Notes under the pieces: model-generated | What the model saw: only the letters and a program-made list of their open reading frames with translations | What the model was told of the DNA's origin: nothing | Databases searched by the model: none | NCBI GenBank assembly: GCA_002491565.1 | Contig: DKWE01000006.1 | Span: forward strand, 1 to 26,343 | Length of the DNA stretch: 26,343 nt | Direction: 5' to 3' | DNA from: Lachnospiraceae bacterium UBA7160 | GTDB lineage: Bacteria > Bacillota > Clostridia > Lachnospirales > Lachnospiraceae | Program-made: the position numbers and the translations under genes | In this document: in pieces, positions 1 through 8,300 of the stretch | Layout: every line of letters starts with the position of its first letter | Position numbering within the stretch: the first letter of the stretch is position 1

Positions 1-149
1 CCGTTGCTTGCAGCGGGGTCTTTGATTTCCCGGTAGTCCCATTTGTTACTGACTACACCTTTCATTGTTTTGCGAGGCATTTTCGGGCAGCGGACACGCG
101 CTCCGGAAGGAAAACAGACGCCAGTGGAAAAAGTTATAAAAATACCCTC

Positions 150-177
150 TTGACATTTTCATCTTCTGGATTAGAAT
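150..177 (+). promoter_or_regulatory. Promoter of the MATE transporter gene
   Basis: TTGACA (150-155) and TAGAAT (172-177) are 16 nt apart, close to the sigma-A consensus. Transcription would begin near 184, about 45 nt before the start codon at 230. No terminator or operator is evident between this promoter and the gene. Confidence 0.7.
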
Positions 178-229
178 GGACTGAGCTTTCGAGAAAAAAA
201 TCAACAGAAGAGGAGTCAGGGGTAAGAAA

Positions 230-1579
230 ATGGCAAAGCAATACGTATGTGATATGACCAGCGGGAATGAAACGTCGTTACTGCTGCGGTTTTCACTTCC
301 GATGCTGGTCGGGAATATTTTCCAGCAGTTTTATAACATGGTGGATTCGATCATTGTCGGCAACTATGTCGGCAAGAATGCTCTGGCGGCGGTTGGTATG
401 ACGTCTGGTCTGAATTTTTTGTACTTTTCGCTGTGCAACGGCTTTGCGACCGGGGCGGGGGTGCTGATGTCACAGTACTTCGGGCAGAAAAATGAGAAGC
501 GAGTCAGGGATGCCATAGGAAACTCCGTGTATCTGATGCTCGCGATGGGGCTCCTTGTGAGTCTTGTCTCAGTGCTGTGTTCCAGACCGATTCTGGTGCT
601 TTTAAATACACCGGAGGAGATTTTTGAAGACGCGCTTCTGTATACGCGGATCGTCTGCGGCGGCGTGATTTCTGTCGTGCTGTACAATGGGATTGCGGCG
701 ATGCTGCGTGCGCTTGGGGATTCAAAGACACCGCTGGTTTTTTTGATCATAGCCAGTATTCTGAATGTAATCGGGGATCTTGTGTTTGTTCTGAATTTCA
801 ATCTGGGTGTGGCGGGGGTAGCGATCGCGACGATCCTTGCGCAGACACTTTCCGCGTTAGGCTGTATTATCTATGCGGTGCTGAAAAATCCATACTTTCG
901 GCTTACAAAGGAGAATTTCCGGCCGGACCGGCAGCTGCTTCGGACATGTCTGAAGCTCGGCATCCCGTTTGGGGCGCAGGGCAGCCTGATCGCGTTTTCC
1001 TGCGTTGCACTGCAGAGCATTATCAATCAGTTCGGAGCGGATGTGATTGCCGCGTTTACTGCGACATCCCGGATTGAGCAGCTCGTACAGCAGCCGTATA
1101 CGTCTCTGGGGATGGCGGTTGCGACGTTCTCGGCACAGAATCTCGGCGCGGGCAATGTAGAGCGGGTGCAGCGCGGTTATCGCAAGTCTACCATGCTCGT
1201 GGTGGTTTTCAGCCTGATCATGATGACGATGATGTTTTTGTGGGGCAGCAACTTTATCCGTCTGTTTGTGGATGATGAGGCGGTGGTGGCCATCGGCGGA
1301 AGGGCAGTGCGCATCACGAGTCTCTTCTACATACCGCTCGGCATGATTTATATTGCGCGCAGCCTGCTGAACGGGGCGGGCGATTCTTTATTCGCATTTG
1401 TCAGCGGCATTGCGGAGGTAGTCGGAAGAATTGGATTTTCCATTCTGTTGTGCGCGATACCGGTGCTTGGATATTGGGCTGTGTGGTACATTACAGGGCT
1501 TACCTGGCTGATTACCGGCCTCACCTGCATCGCGCGGTATGCGCAGGGCAAGTGGAAAAAAATTGCGCTGGTGGGGTGA
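230..1579 (+). CDS. MATE family efflux transporter
   Basis: This 449-residue polytopic membrane protein has the MATE family length (about 450 residues, 12 membrane segments in two halves). The first segment carries the family pattern LPMLVGNIFQQFYNMVDSI (about residues 23-41), followed by VGNYVGKNALAAVG. A second family block, ALGDSKTPLVF followed by NVIGDLVFV, ends the first half, and the second half begins near residue 240 with LKLGIPFGAQGS. MATE proteins export cationic drugs or metabolites in exchange for Na+ or H+; the substrate here cannot be told from sequence. AGGGGT at 218-223 lies 6 nt before the ATG and supports this start. The gene has its own promoter and the next transcription unit starts at 1646, so it is probably monocistronic. 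No regulator gene is adjacent in the window. Confidence 0.93.
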   Translation: MAKQYVCDMTSGNETSLLLRFSLPMLVGNIFQQFYNMVDSIIVGNYVGKNALAAVGMTSGLNFLYFSLCNGFATGAGVLMSQYFGQKNEKRVRDAIGNSVYLMLAMGLLVSLVSVLCSRPILVLLNTPEEIFEDALLYTRIVCGGVISVVLYNGIAAMLRALGDSKTPLVFLIIASILNVIGDLVFVLNFNLGVAGVAIATILAQTLSALGCIIYAVLKNPYFRLTKENFRPDRQLLRTCLKLGIPFGAQGSLIAFSCVALQSIINQFGADVIAAFTATSRIEQLVQQPYTSLGMAVATFSAQNLGAGNVERVQRGYRKSTMLVVVFSLIMMTMMFLWGSNFIRLFVDDEAVVAIGGRAVRITSLFYIPLGMIYIARSLLNGAGDSLFAFVSGIAEVVGRIGFSILLCAIPVLGYWAVWYITGLTWLITGLTCIARYAQGKWKKIALVG

Positions 1580-1645
1580 TGCGTCCGGGGTGCCTGAACT
1601 GTAAGTGCTGGTTGAGAAAACATAGGGTTCCGGTGAAAAAAAGGG

Positions 1646-1674
1646 TTGACAAAATGCCTTTTCTCCACTAAGAT
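1646..1674 (+). promoter_or_regulatory. Promoter of the valS T-box transcript
   Basis: TTGACA (1646-1651) and TAAGAT (1669-1674) are separated by 17 nt, a near-consensus sigma-A promoter. Transcription would start near 1681, directly ahead of the T-box leader. Confidence 0.8.
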
Positions 1675-1680
1675 AACAAC

Positions 1681-2036
1681 TATTAACGAAACTGTTCAGT
1701 AAGCCACAGTGCCTGCTGGGCTGTTATCCGTCAAAGCAATGAAAGGTAGTAAGAAAGAGGAGTACGTGTCAGGCGCCGACAGAGAGGACGATTCACCGGC
1801 TGAAAGGTCGTCCGGGAGAGCAGATGCGGAACGTGGCTTTCGAACTGAGCGGCCCAAGCCGGGAGGAGATAGTTCCAGCTGCCACGTCAGCTGGACAGAG
1901 CAGATTCCGGTGTGTAAGCAGCTCCGGGTATTCCCGTTACAGAATCATGAGATGCAGGGATGACTCCCTGTAAGAAAAGGTGGTACCGCGAGACATTCGC
2001 CCTTTGCACAATTATGCGTGCAGAGGGCGTTTTTTT
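1681..2036 (+). promoter_or_regulatory. T-box leader (tRNA-sensing riboswitch) of valS
   Basis: The conserved T-box sequence AGGTGGTACCGCG is at 1978-1990. Stem I shows GAAAG (1753-1757) pairing with CTTTC (1837-1841), a loop-E type AGTA (1761-1764) opposite GAAC, and a distal hairpin GGACGA/TCGTCC with a GGCTGAAAGG loop. The likely specifier codon is GTG (valine) at 1833-1835, followed by a purine; this fits the valS gene downstream but was assigned by eye. An 8-bp hairpin (TCCAGCTG 1874-1881, CAGCTGGA 1888-1895) follows. AAAGG (1976-1980) can pair with CCTTT (2001-2005) as antiterminator, excluding the terminator at 1998-2036. By established T-box biology, uncharged tRNA-Val would stabilise the antiterminator and allow read-through into valS. 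Confidence 0.93.
1998..2036 (+). terminator. T-box regulated intrinsic terminator
   Basis: CGCCCTTTGCAC (1998-2009) pairs with GTGCAGAGGGCG (2018-2029), 12 bp with one G-U pair and an 8-nt loop, followed by seven T residues (2030-2036). Its 5' arm shares bases with the antiterminator, as in transcriptional T-boxes. Confidence 0.9.
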
Positions 2037-2048
2037 CGCGAAAGCATT

Positions 2049-2278
2049 GAGCCGTGCCAAAGCAGGAGCACGCGGTCAGGAGCAAGCTTGCTTGGTCCAG
2101 ACCGGGGGATACTGCTTTGATAGGGCGAAAGCCCGCGACCGAGATGAAGCGGAGCGGAATCGAGGTGAGCACGGCGAAAAGAGCCATGCCAAAGCAGAAG
2201 CACATGGAAAGGAGCAAGCTTGCTTGGTCCAGACCGGGGGATACTGCTTTGATAGGGCGAAAGCCCGCGACCGAGATG
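2049..2278 (+). repeat. Two tandem copies of a structured 132-bp repeat in the valS leader
   Basis: Copy 1 starts at 2049 and copy 2 at 2181, a period of 132 bp. Bases 2078-2146 and 2210-2278 (69 nt) are identical; the preceding 29 nt are similar, with several substitutions. Each copy can form CAAAGCAG/CTGCTTTG (2058-2065 with 2112-2119; 2190-2197 with 2244-2251), the palindrome AGCAAGCTTGCT, and a GGGC-GAAA-GCCC hairpin with a GNRA tetraloop. Copy 1 also has an outer GCCGTGC/GCACGGC stem (2051-2057 with 2169-2175). The copies lie after the T-box terminator and before the valS ribosome-binding site, so they are transcribed only on read-through. Open frames cross the block, but none has a ribosome-binding site and homology to a protein is not apparent. 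I do not recognise the family. Confidence 0.85.
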
Positions 2279-2339
2279 GCCCCACCTTACAGTAAATGTA
2301 TCTGCCGGTGCAGGCAGCACGATGCAGGAGGAGAAAACA

Positions 2340-4985
2340 ATGGCAAAAGAATTAGCAAAGACCTACGATCCAAAGGGCCTGGAGGACCGCATCTACCAGA
2401 AATGGCTGGACAATCATTATTTCCACGCAACAGTCAATCCGGACAAAAAACCGTTCACGATTGTGATTCCGCCGCCAAACGTAACCGGGCAGCTTCACAT
2501 GGGGCATGCGTTGGACGAGACGATGCAGGACATTCTGATCCGGTTCAAGCGGATGCAAGGGTATGAGACCTTGTGGCAGCCGGGCACCGACCACGCCGCG
2601 ATTGCGACTGAGGTCAAGGTAACGGAGAAGCTGCGGGAGCAGGGCATTGATAAGGATGAGATCGGCCGCGAGGAGTTCCTGAAGCACGCCTGGGCCTGGA
2701 AAGAGGAGTACGGCGGAAAGATCACGAATCAGCTGAAGAAGCTCGGAGCGTCCGCAGACTGGGAACGCGAGCGTTTTACAATGGACGAGGGCTGTTCGAA
2801 GGCGGTGCAGGAGGTGTTTATCCGCCTGTATGAGAAAGGCTATATCTACAAGGGCTCCCGGATTATCAACTGGTGTCCGGTCTGCCAGACTTCGATCTCG
2901 GATGCCGAGGTAGAGCATGTGGATCAGGACGGCTTCTTCTGGCATATCAATTACCCGATCGTCGGAGAGGAAGGGAAATTCGTCGAGATCGCGACGACGC
3001 GTCCGGAGACGCTGCTGGGCGATACGGCGGTTGCGGTGAACCCGGAGGATGAGCGTTATCAGCATCTGATCGGGAAAATGCTGGAGCTCCCGTTGACCGG
3101 ACGCCAGATCCCGGTGATCGCGGATTCCTATGTGGATAAGGAGTTCGGGACCGGCTGCGTAAAGATTACGCCGGCCCATGATCCGAATGACTTTGAAGTA
3201 GGAAAGCGCCACAGTCTGCCGGAGATCAACATTATGAATGATGACGCGACCATCAACGAGCTGGGTGGCAAGTATGCGGGAATGGACCGCTATGAGGCAC
3301 GGCGCGCGATGGTGGAGGATCTGAAAGAGCTTGGACTTCTGGTGAAGGTTGTACCGCACGCGCACAACGTCGGCACACACGACCGCTGCAAGACGACCGT
3401 TGAGCCGATGATCAAGCCGCAGTGGTTCGTCAAGATGGATGAGATGGCGAAGCCCGCGATTGAGGCGCTGAAAGATGGCTCCCTGCAGTTTGTGCCGGAG
3501 CGGTTCGGAAAGATCTACTTGCATTGGCTGGAAAATATCCGTGACTGGTGTATTTCCAGGCAGCTCTGGTGGGGGCACCGGATTCCGGCATACTACTGCG
3601 ACGAGTGCGGGGAGACCGTAGTAGCGCGGGAAATGCCGAAGATCTGTCCAAAATGCGGATGCACGCATTTTACACAGGATGAGGACACACTGGACACGTG
3701 GTTCAGCTCTGCCCTGTGGCCGTTCTCGACACTCGGCTGGCCGGATCAGACGCCGGAGCTGGATTACTTCTTCCCGACGGATGTGCTCGTGACTGGCTAT
3801 GATATCATCTTTTTCTGGGTCATCCGCATGGTATTTTCCTCTCTGGAACAGACCGGAAAGGTGCCGTTCCATCATGTGCTGATCCACGGGCTGGTGCGTG
3901 ATGCGCAGGGCCGCAAGATGAGTAAATCGCTCGGCAATGGCATCGATCCGCTGAAGATCATCGACGAGTTTGGCGCGGATGCGCTGCGTCTGACCCTGAT
4001 GACTGGAAATGCGCCGGGCAACGATATGAATTTCAGCAATGAGCGTGTGACCGCATCGCGGAATTTTGCGAATAAGGTATGGAATGCGTCGCGATTCATT
4101 ATGATGAATCTGGAGCGCGCCAGGGTGCCGGAGGAGATGGATCTTGCTGCGCTGACAGGGGCAGATAAGTGGATTCTGTCGAAGGTAAATACACTGGCTG
4201 CAGAAGTGACCGAGAATCTGGATAAATACGAGCTTGGCATTGCGGTGCAGAAGGTCTATGATTTCATCTGGGATGAGTTCTGCGACTGGTACATCGAGAT
4301 GGTGAAGCCGCGTCTTTATAATGAGGAGGATACTACGAAGTCGGCTGCACTGTGGACCTTAAAGACGGTGCTGACCAATGCGCTGAAGCTGCTGCATCCG
4401 TATATGCCGTTTATCACGGAGGAGATTTTCTGTACCCTGCACCCGGAGGAGGAGTCTATTATGATCTCCGCATGGCCGGTGTACCAGGAGGCGTGGAATT
4501 TCGCACGTGAGGAGCGCGAGGTGGAGGCCATCAAGGAGGCAGTCCGCGCAATCCGCAATGTCCGTACCGACATGAATGTGGCGCCAAGCAAGAAAGCACA
4601 GGTCTTTGTGGTCTCTGAGAATCCGGAGGTCCGCTCGATGTTTGAGGAGGGCAAGGTCTTCTTTGCCACTCTGGGAAGCGCGAGCAGCGTACATGTGCAG
4701 GCGGATAAAGCAGGCATCGGCGATGATGCGATCTCGGCAGTGATTCCGGACGCAGTGCTCTATCTGCCGTTCGCGGAACTGGTCGATATCGAGAAGGAGA
4801 TCGAGCGCCTGAAGAAAGAGGAGGAGCGCCTCACGAAGGAGCTTGCCCGTGTCAACGGCATGCTTGGCAACGAGCGGTTTATCAGCAAAGCGCCGAAAGC
4901 AAAGGTCGATGAGGAAAAGGCGAAGCTGGAGAAATATACGCAGATGATGGAGCAGGTGAAAGCGCGCCTGGCGCAGCTGGCCTGA
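2340..4985 (+). CDS. valS: Valine--tRNA ligase (ValRS)
   Basis: Cytoplasmic class I aminoacyl-tRNA synthetase that attaches valine to tRNA-Val and edits threonyl-tRNA. The 881 residues match the usual bacterial ValRS length. The HIGH motif appears as HMGH (53-56) after PPPNVTGQL, and KMSKS is at 526-530. The inserted editing domain includes TTRPETLLGDTAV. Cysteine pairs WCPVC and CDECG...CPKCGC look like zinc-ribbon elements. The C-terminal 70 residues form the charged coiled coil typical of ValRS. The ATG at 2340 is chosen because AGGAGG (2326-2331) lies 8 nt upstream; an in-frame ATG at 2322 has no such site. Expression is controlled by the T-box leader upstream, and a terminator follows at 5009-5055. 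Confidence 0.98.
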   Translation: MAKELAKTYDPKGLEDRIYQKWLDNHYFHATVNPDKKPFTIVIPPPNVTGQLHMGHALDETMQDILIRFKRMQGYETLWQPGTDHAAIATEVKVTEKLREQGIDKDEIGREEFLKHAWAWKEEYGGKITNQLKKLGASADWERERFTMDEGCSKAVQEVFIRLYEKGYIYKGSRIINWCPVCQTSISDAEVEHVDQDGFFWHINYPIVGEEGKFVEIATTRPETLLGDTAVAVNPEDERYQHLIGKMLELPLTGRQIPVIADSYVDKEFGTGCVKITPAHDPNDFEVGKRHSLPEINIMNDDATINELGGKYAGMDRYEARRAMVEDLKELGLLVKVVPHAHNVGTHDRCKTTVEPMIKPQWFVKMDEMAKPAIEALKDGSLQFVPERFGKIYLHWLENIRDWCISRQLWWGHRIPAYYCDECGETVVAREMPKICPKCGCTHFTQDEDTLDTWFSSALWPFSTLGWPDQTPELDYFFPTDVLVTGYDIIFFWVIRMVFSSLEQTGKVPFHHVLIHGLVRDAQGRKMSKSLGNGIDPLKIIDEFGADALRLTLMTGNAPGNDMNFSNERVTASRNFANKVWNASRFIMMNLERARVPEEMDLAALTGADKWILSKVNTLAAEVTENLDKYELGIAVQKVYDFIWDEFCDWYIEMVKPRLYNEEDTTKSAALWTLKTVLTNALKLLHPYMPFITEEIFCTLHPEEESIMISAWPVYQEAWNFAREEREVEAIKEAVRAIRNVRTDMNVAPSKKAQVFVVSENPEVRSMFEEGKVFFATLGSASSVHVQADKAGIGDDAISAVIPDAVLYLPFAELVDIEKEIERLKKEEERLTKELARVNGMLGNERFISKAPKAKVDEEKAKLEKYTQMMEQVKARLAQLA

Positions 4986-5008
4986 CCGAAAGCAAATTAG
5001 TGAATGAG

Positions 5009-5055
5009 GGACCTGTGAGGCATAGGAAGGATGACTTGCAGGTCCTCCTGTTTTT
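5009..5055 (+). terminator. Intrinsic terminator after valS
   Basis: GGACCTG (5009-5015) pairs perfectly with CAGGTCC (5039-5045) across a 23-nt loop, and TGTTTTT follows within a few bases. The long loop makes it less ideal than the T-box terminator, but its place 24 nt after the valS stop codon supports the call. Confidence 0.65.
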
Positions 5056-5075
5056 CCGGAGAAAAATGGTGTTCA

Positions 5076-5141
5076 GGCAACCCGGTCGAGAAGTATGTCC
5101 GAAGGGTTGCAAGCTCTTACCGTTCGTCTACAAGTTCTAAG
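5076..5141 (+). repeat. 66-nt dispersed intergenic repeat, copy 1
   Basis: This 66-nt segment recurs at 26253-26318, same strand, no gaps, about seven differences that are nearly all transitions. The most conserved part is TGCAAGCTCTTA, then C or T, then CGTTCGTCTACAAGTTCTA. GCAACCC (5077-5083) can pair with GGGTTGC (5104-5110). Alternatively, the intervening GTCGAGAAGTATGTCCG (5085-5101) can pair imperfectly with CGGACCTACTTCTCTCGGC (5145-5163), giving a pseudoknot or a switch. It lies between the valS terminator and the addB promoter. I do not recognise the family; it could be a small RNA, an RNA processing signal or a REP-like element. Confidence 0.8.
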
Positions 5142-5225
5142 GCTCCGGACCTACTTCTCTCGGCAGTGGCTGGCGAAATGCAGCCGTATGCCGATTGCCG
5201 GTACAACAATTCGCTCCTGCCCGTC

Positions 5226-5254
5226 TTGTAAAGTGAAACCAGATGCGTTACAAT
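5226..5254 (+). promoter_or_regulatory. Probable promoter of addBA
   Basis: TTGTAA (5226-5231) and TACAAT (5249-5254) are 17 nt apart, about 58 nt before the addB start codon. The -35 box departs from consensus at two positions. No better candidate is present between the valS terminator and addB. Confidence 0.5.
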
Positions 5255-5312
5255 ACGCGGAGATATGTGTTGATTACACGGCGCAACAGCGTGTTTAGAA
5301 AGGCAGGGGGAT

Positions 5313-8300
5313 ATGTCCTTACAGTTTATATTTGGAAATTCCGGAAGCGGGAAATCACATTTTCTGTATCAGAAGCTCATCAGAGAATCTATGGCGCATC
5401 CGGAGAAGAATTACATTATCATCGTTCCGGAGCAGTTCACAATGCAGACGCAAAAGGAGCTTGTCCTGCTGCATCCGGATCATGCGATCATGAATATTGA
5501 TATCCTGAGCTTTGCCCGCCTTGCCCACCGCGTGTTTGAGGAAGTCGGAGCGGATCGCCGCACGGTGTTGACGGAGACCGGCAAGAATCTGATGCTCCGC
5601 AAGGTCGCCATCCGGGAAAAAGAGCACCTGCAGGTGCTTGGCAGCCGGATGGACCGTCCTGGCTATGTTTCCGAGGTGAAGTCTGTGATTTCTGAGCTGA
5701 TGCAGTATGAAATCACGGAATTTGAGCTGCAGGAGATGGAACGCTTTGCCGAAAAACGACCGCTGCTGCACGCAAAGCTGCAGGACCTCCACTGCCTGTA
5801 CCGCGCGTTTCTGGAATACCGGCGTGACCGGTTTCTGAAGCCGGAGGAGCTCTATGACGTGCTCTGCCAGGTGGCGGGACGCTCGCAGCTGTTGAAAAGA
5901 AGTATCCTTGCATTTGACGGGTTTGCGGGCTTCACACCGGCTCAGCTGAAGGTACTGGAAGAGCTGCTTACCTATAGCCCGCAGGTGTATCTGAGCGTGA
6001 CACTGGATGCGCGGGAGTCTGCGTTTGGGGAGATTCGGGAGCATGATCTGTTTGCGCCGAGCCGGAAACTGGTCCGCCAGGTAACGGGTGCGGCGCAGCG
6101 CGGCTGTGGTATGACTTCCGGGCTGCAGACGCCGGTCGTTCTTGGGAAGGAACAGCGCTGGCGATTCCGCGGGAACCGCACGCTTGACCATCTGGAACAG
6201 AACCTGTTCCGCACAAAACGTGTATCTTATGGGAGAGAGCCGGAGGGGCTTTCCCTGCACATTTCACAGACTCCGGCCTCGGAGGTTCATTTTGCTGCGC
6301 GGACGATTGCGAAGCTTGTGCGGCAGGAGGGCTTTCGCTACCGGGAAATCGCCATTATTACAGGTGATCTTTCTTCCTATAATAATTACATCAAAAAAAT
6401 ATTTCCCATGTACGATATTCCGGCGTTTCTGGATGAGACACGCCAGATCCTGCTGAATCCATGCTTGGAGTTTGTGCGCGGGGCGCTGGAGCTTGCACAG
6501 AAGGATTTCACCTATGAATCCGTGTTTCGGTGTCTTCGGACCGGGATGGCAGGGCTGTCGCCGGAGGAGATCGACCGGCTGGAAAATTATGTGCTTGCCA
6601 CAGGGATCCGCGGCCGCAGGCAGTGGGCGCGGGAGTGGGCTTATCACCCGGGACGGATGGAGGACGAGGAGCTGGCAAATTGCAACCGCTGCCGCGAGGA
6701 GGTCATGGAGCATCTGGATTCTTTTGCCAGGCAGATGCGGAAAAAAGGACGGACACTCTCGGAATACGCCCGCGCCTTGTATGAGCTGCTTGCGGATTGC
6801 GGCATCCAGCAGCAGCTTGCAGACCGTGCAGAGGCGCTGGATGCCATGGGTGCGCGTGGAGAGGCGCGGGAATATGAGCAGATTTACGGAATTTTGATCG
6901 GGCTGCTGGATGAGATGGCGGAGCTGCTGGGCGATGAGCCGATGGATGTGCAGGAGTTTACGGAGATTCTGGAAGCGGGGCTGTCGGAGGCAAAGGTTGG
7001 CGTGATACCGCCCGGTATCGATGAGGTGCAGGTCGGTGATATCCGGCGTTCCAGGCTGGCCCATGTGCGGGTTCTGTTTTTCCTTGGCCTGAATGATGGC
7101 TGGGTACCGTCACGCGGGGACGGGGGAGGCATTGTATCGGATATGGAGCGGGAGCTGCTAAAGCAGACCGGGATCGAGCTGGCGCCTTCCGCGCGGGAAC
7201 AGGCGTATATTCAGCGGTTTTATCTATACCAAAATCTGACGAAGCCGGACGCGGGGCTCTATCTGTCCTGGTGCCTGGCGGATGGGAAGGGTGCTGTGAT
7301 GCATCCCTCCTATCTGGTTTCGGTGCTGCAGCGGCTGTTTCCGCAGATTCGCATCACAGAGGAGCAGGAGCCGGGGATGTCGCTTGCCCAGGTGACTTCC
7401 AAAGAGAGCGGAATGCTGTATCTGGCGAGGCAGCTGCAGGAATTATCCAGTGGAAGAAGCAATCTGGCCGGGCAGCAGAGGGTATCCGGGGCTGGGAGCG
7501 GTCTTGCTGGACAGCAGGAGATTTCGGAGGAAGGTAATAGTCAGGCAGAGCAGCAGGAAGCAACCGGGGCTGGCAACGGTCAGGCCGGGCAGCAGGAAGC
7601 GTCCGGGGCTGGCAACGGTCAGGCAGAGCAGCAGGAAGCAACCGGTAGCTGCGGCATTGCGGAACTTTTCTGGCTATACGGGCAGGACCCGGAGTATGCG
7701 CCGCGTGTGCGGCAGCTGGCAAGGGCGGCTTTCGCAGACGGGAAGGCGCAGCGGCTGACATATCATACCTCGCGTGAGCTGTATGGAGCTGTGATGAAGA
7801 ATAGCGTGACGCGGCTGGAACAGTTTGCAGCGTGTGCATTTGCACATTTTGCACAGTATGGGCTCCGGCTCACGGAGCGCACGCTGTTCGGTGTGCAGCC
7901 TGCAGACCTTGGAATCCTGTTTCACCGCTCCCTGGAACTGTTTTCTCATCAGCTTGCCTGCGAGAAGCGGGAATGGGTCAGTCTGACTGAGCAGGAGCAG
8001 AAGGAACGGATGGAGCGCTGTGTGGACCAGGTGCTGGAGGCTTCCGATGCACAGGCTCTGTATGCAACGGCGCGCAGCACCTACACGGTGCGGCGGTTGA
8101 AGCGGATTCTCTGCCGGTCAGCCTGGGCGCTGCATGAGCAGCTGGCAGCCGGGAGCTTCCAGCCCTCTGGCTTCGAGGTGGCATTTGACGGCACATCAGA
8201 ACTGGCAGCCGTCAATGTAAAGCTTGGGACGGATGGCAGAATGCGGCTGCTTGGAAGGATCGATCGGATAGACACCGCGCAGACTGCAGATGCGGTGTAC

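Noticed and set aside
1..80. Possible 5' end of a reverse-strand gene running off the left edge, starting with ATG at 80 (MPRKTMKGVV...)
   Set aside because: Only 26 open codons, no Shine-Dalgarno sequence in front of the ATG, no promoter on that strand and no family I can name. The bases before the MATE promoter otherwise show nothing I can support.
1960..2320. Open frames on both strands across the 132-bp tandem repeat, such as a 111-codon frame from 1960
   Set aside because: They start inside the T-box, lack ribosome-binding sites and exist because the 132-bp period is a multiple of three. Stem pairing explains the sequence better than coding.
2352..3887. Long reverse-strand open frame (511 codons) opposite valS
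   Set aside because: It is a mirror of the valS codon pattern in a GC-rich gene, has no ribosome-binding site and no recognisable domain. The same holds for the other long antisense frames over addB, addA, whiA and the kinase gene.
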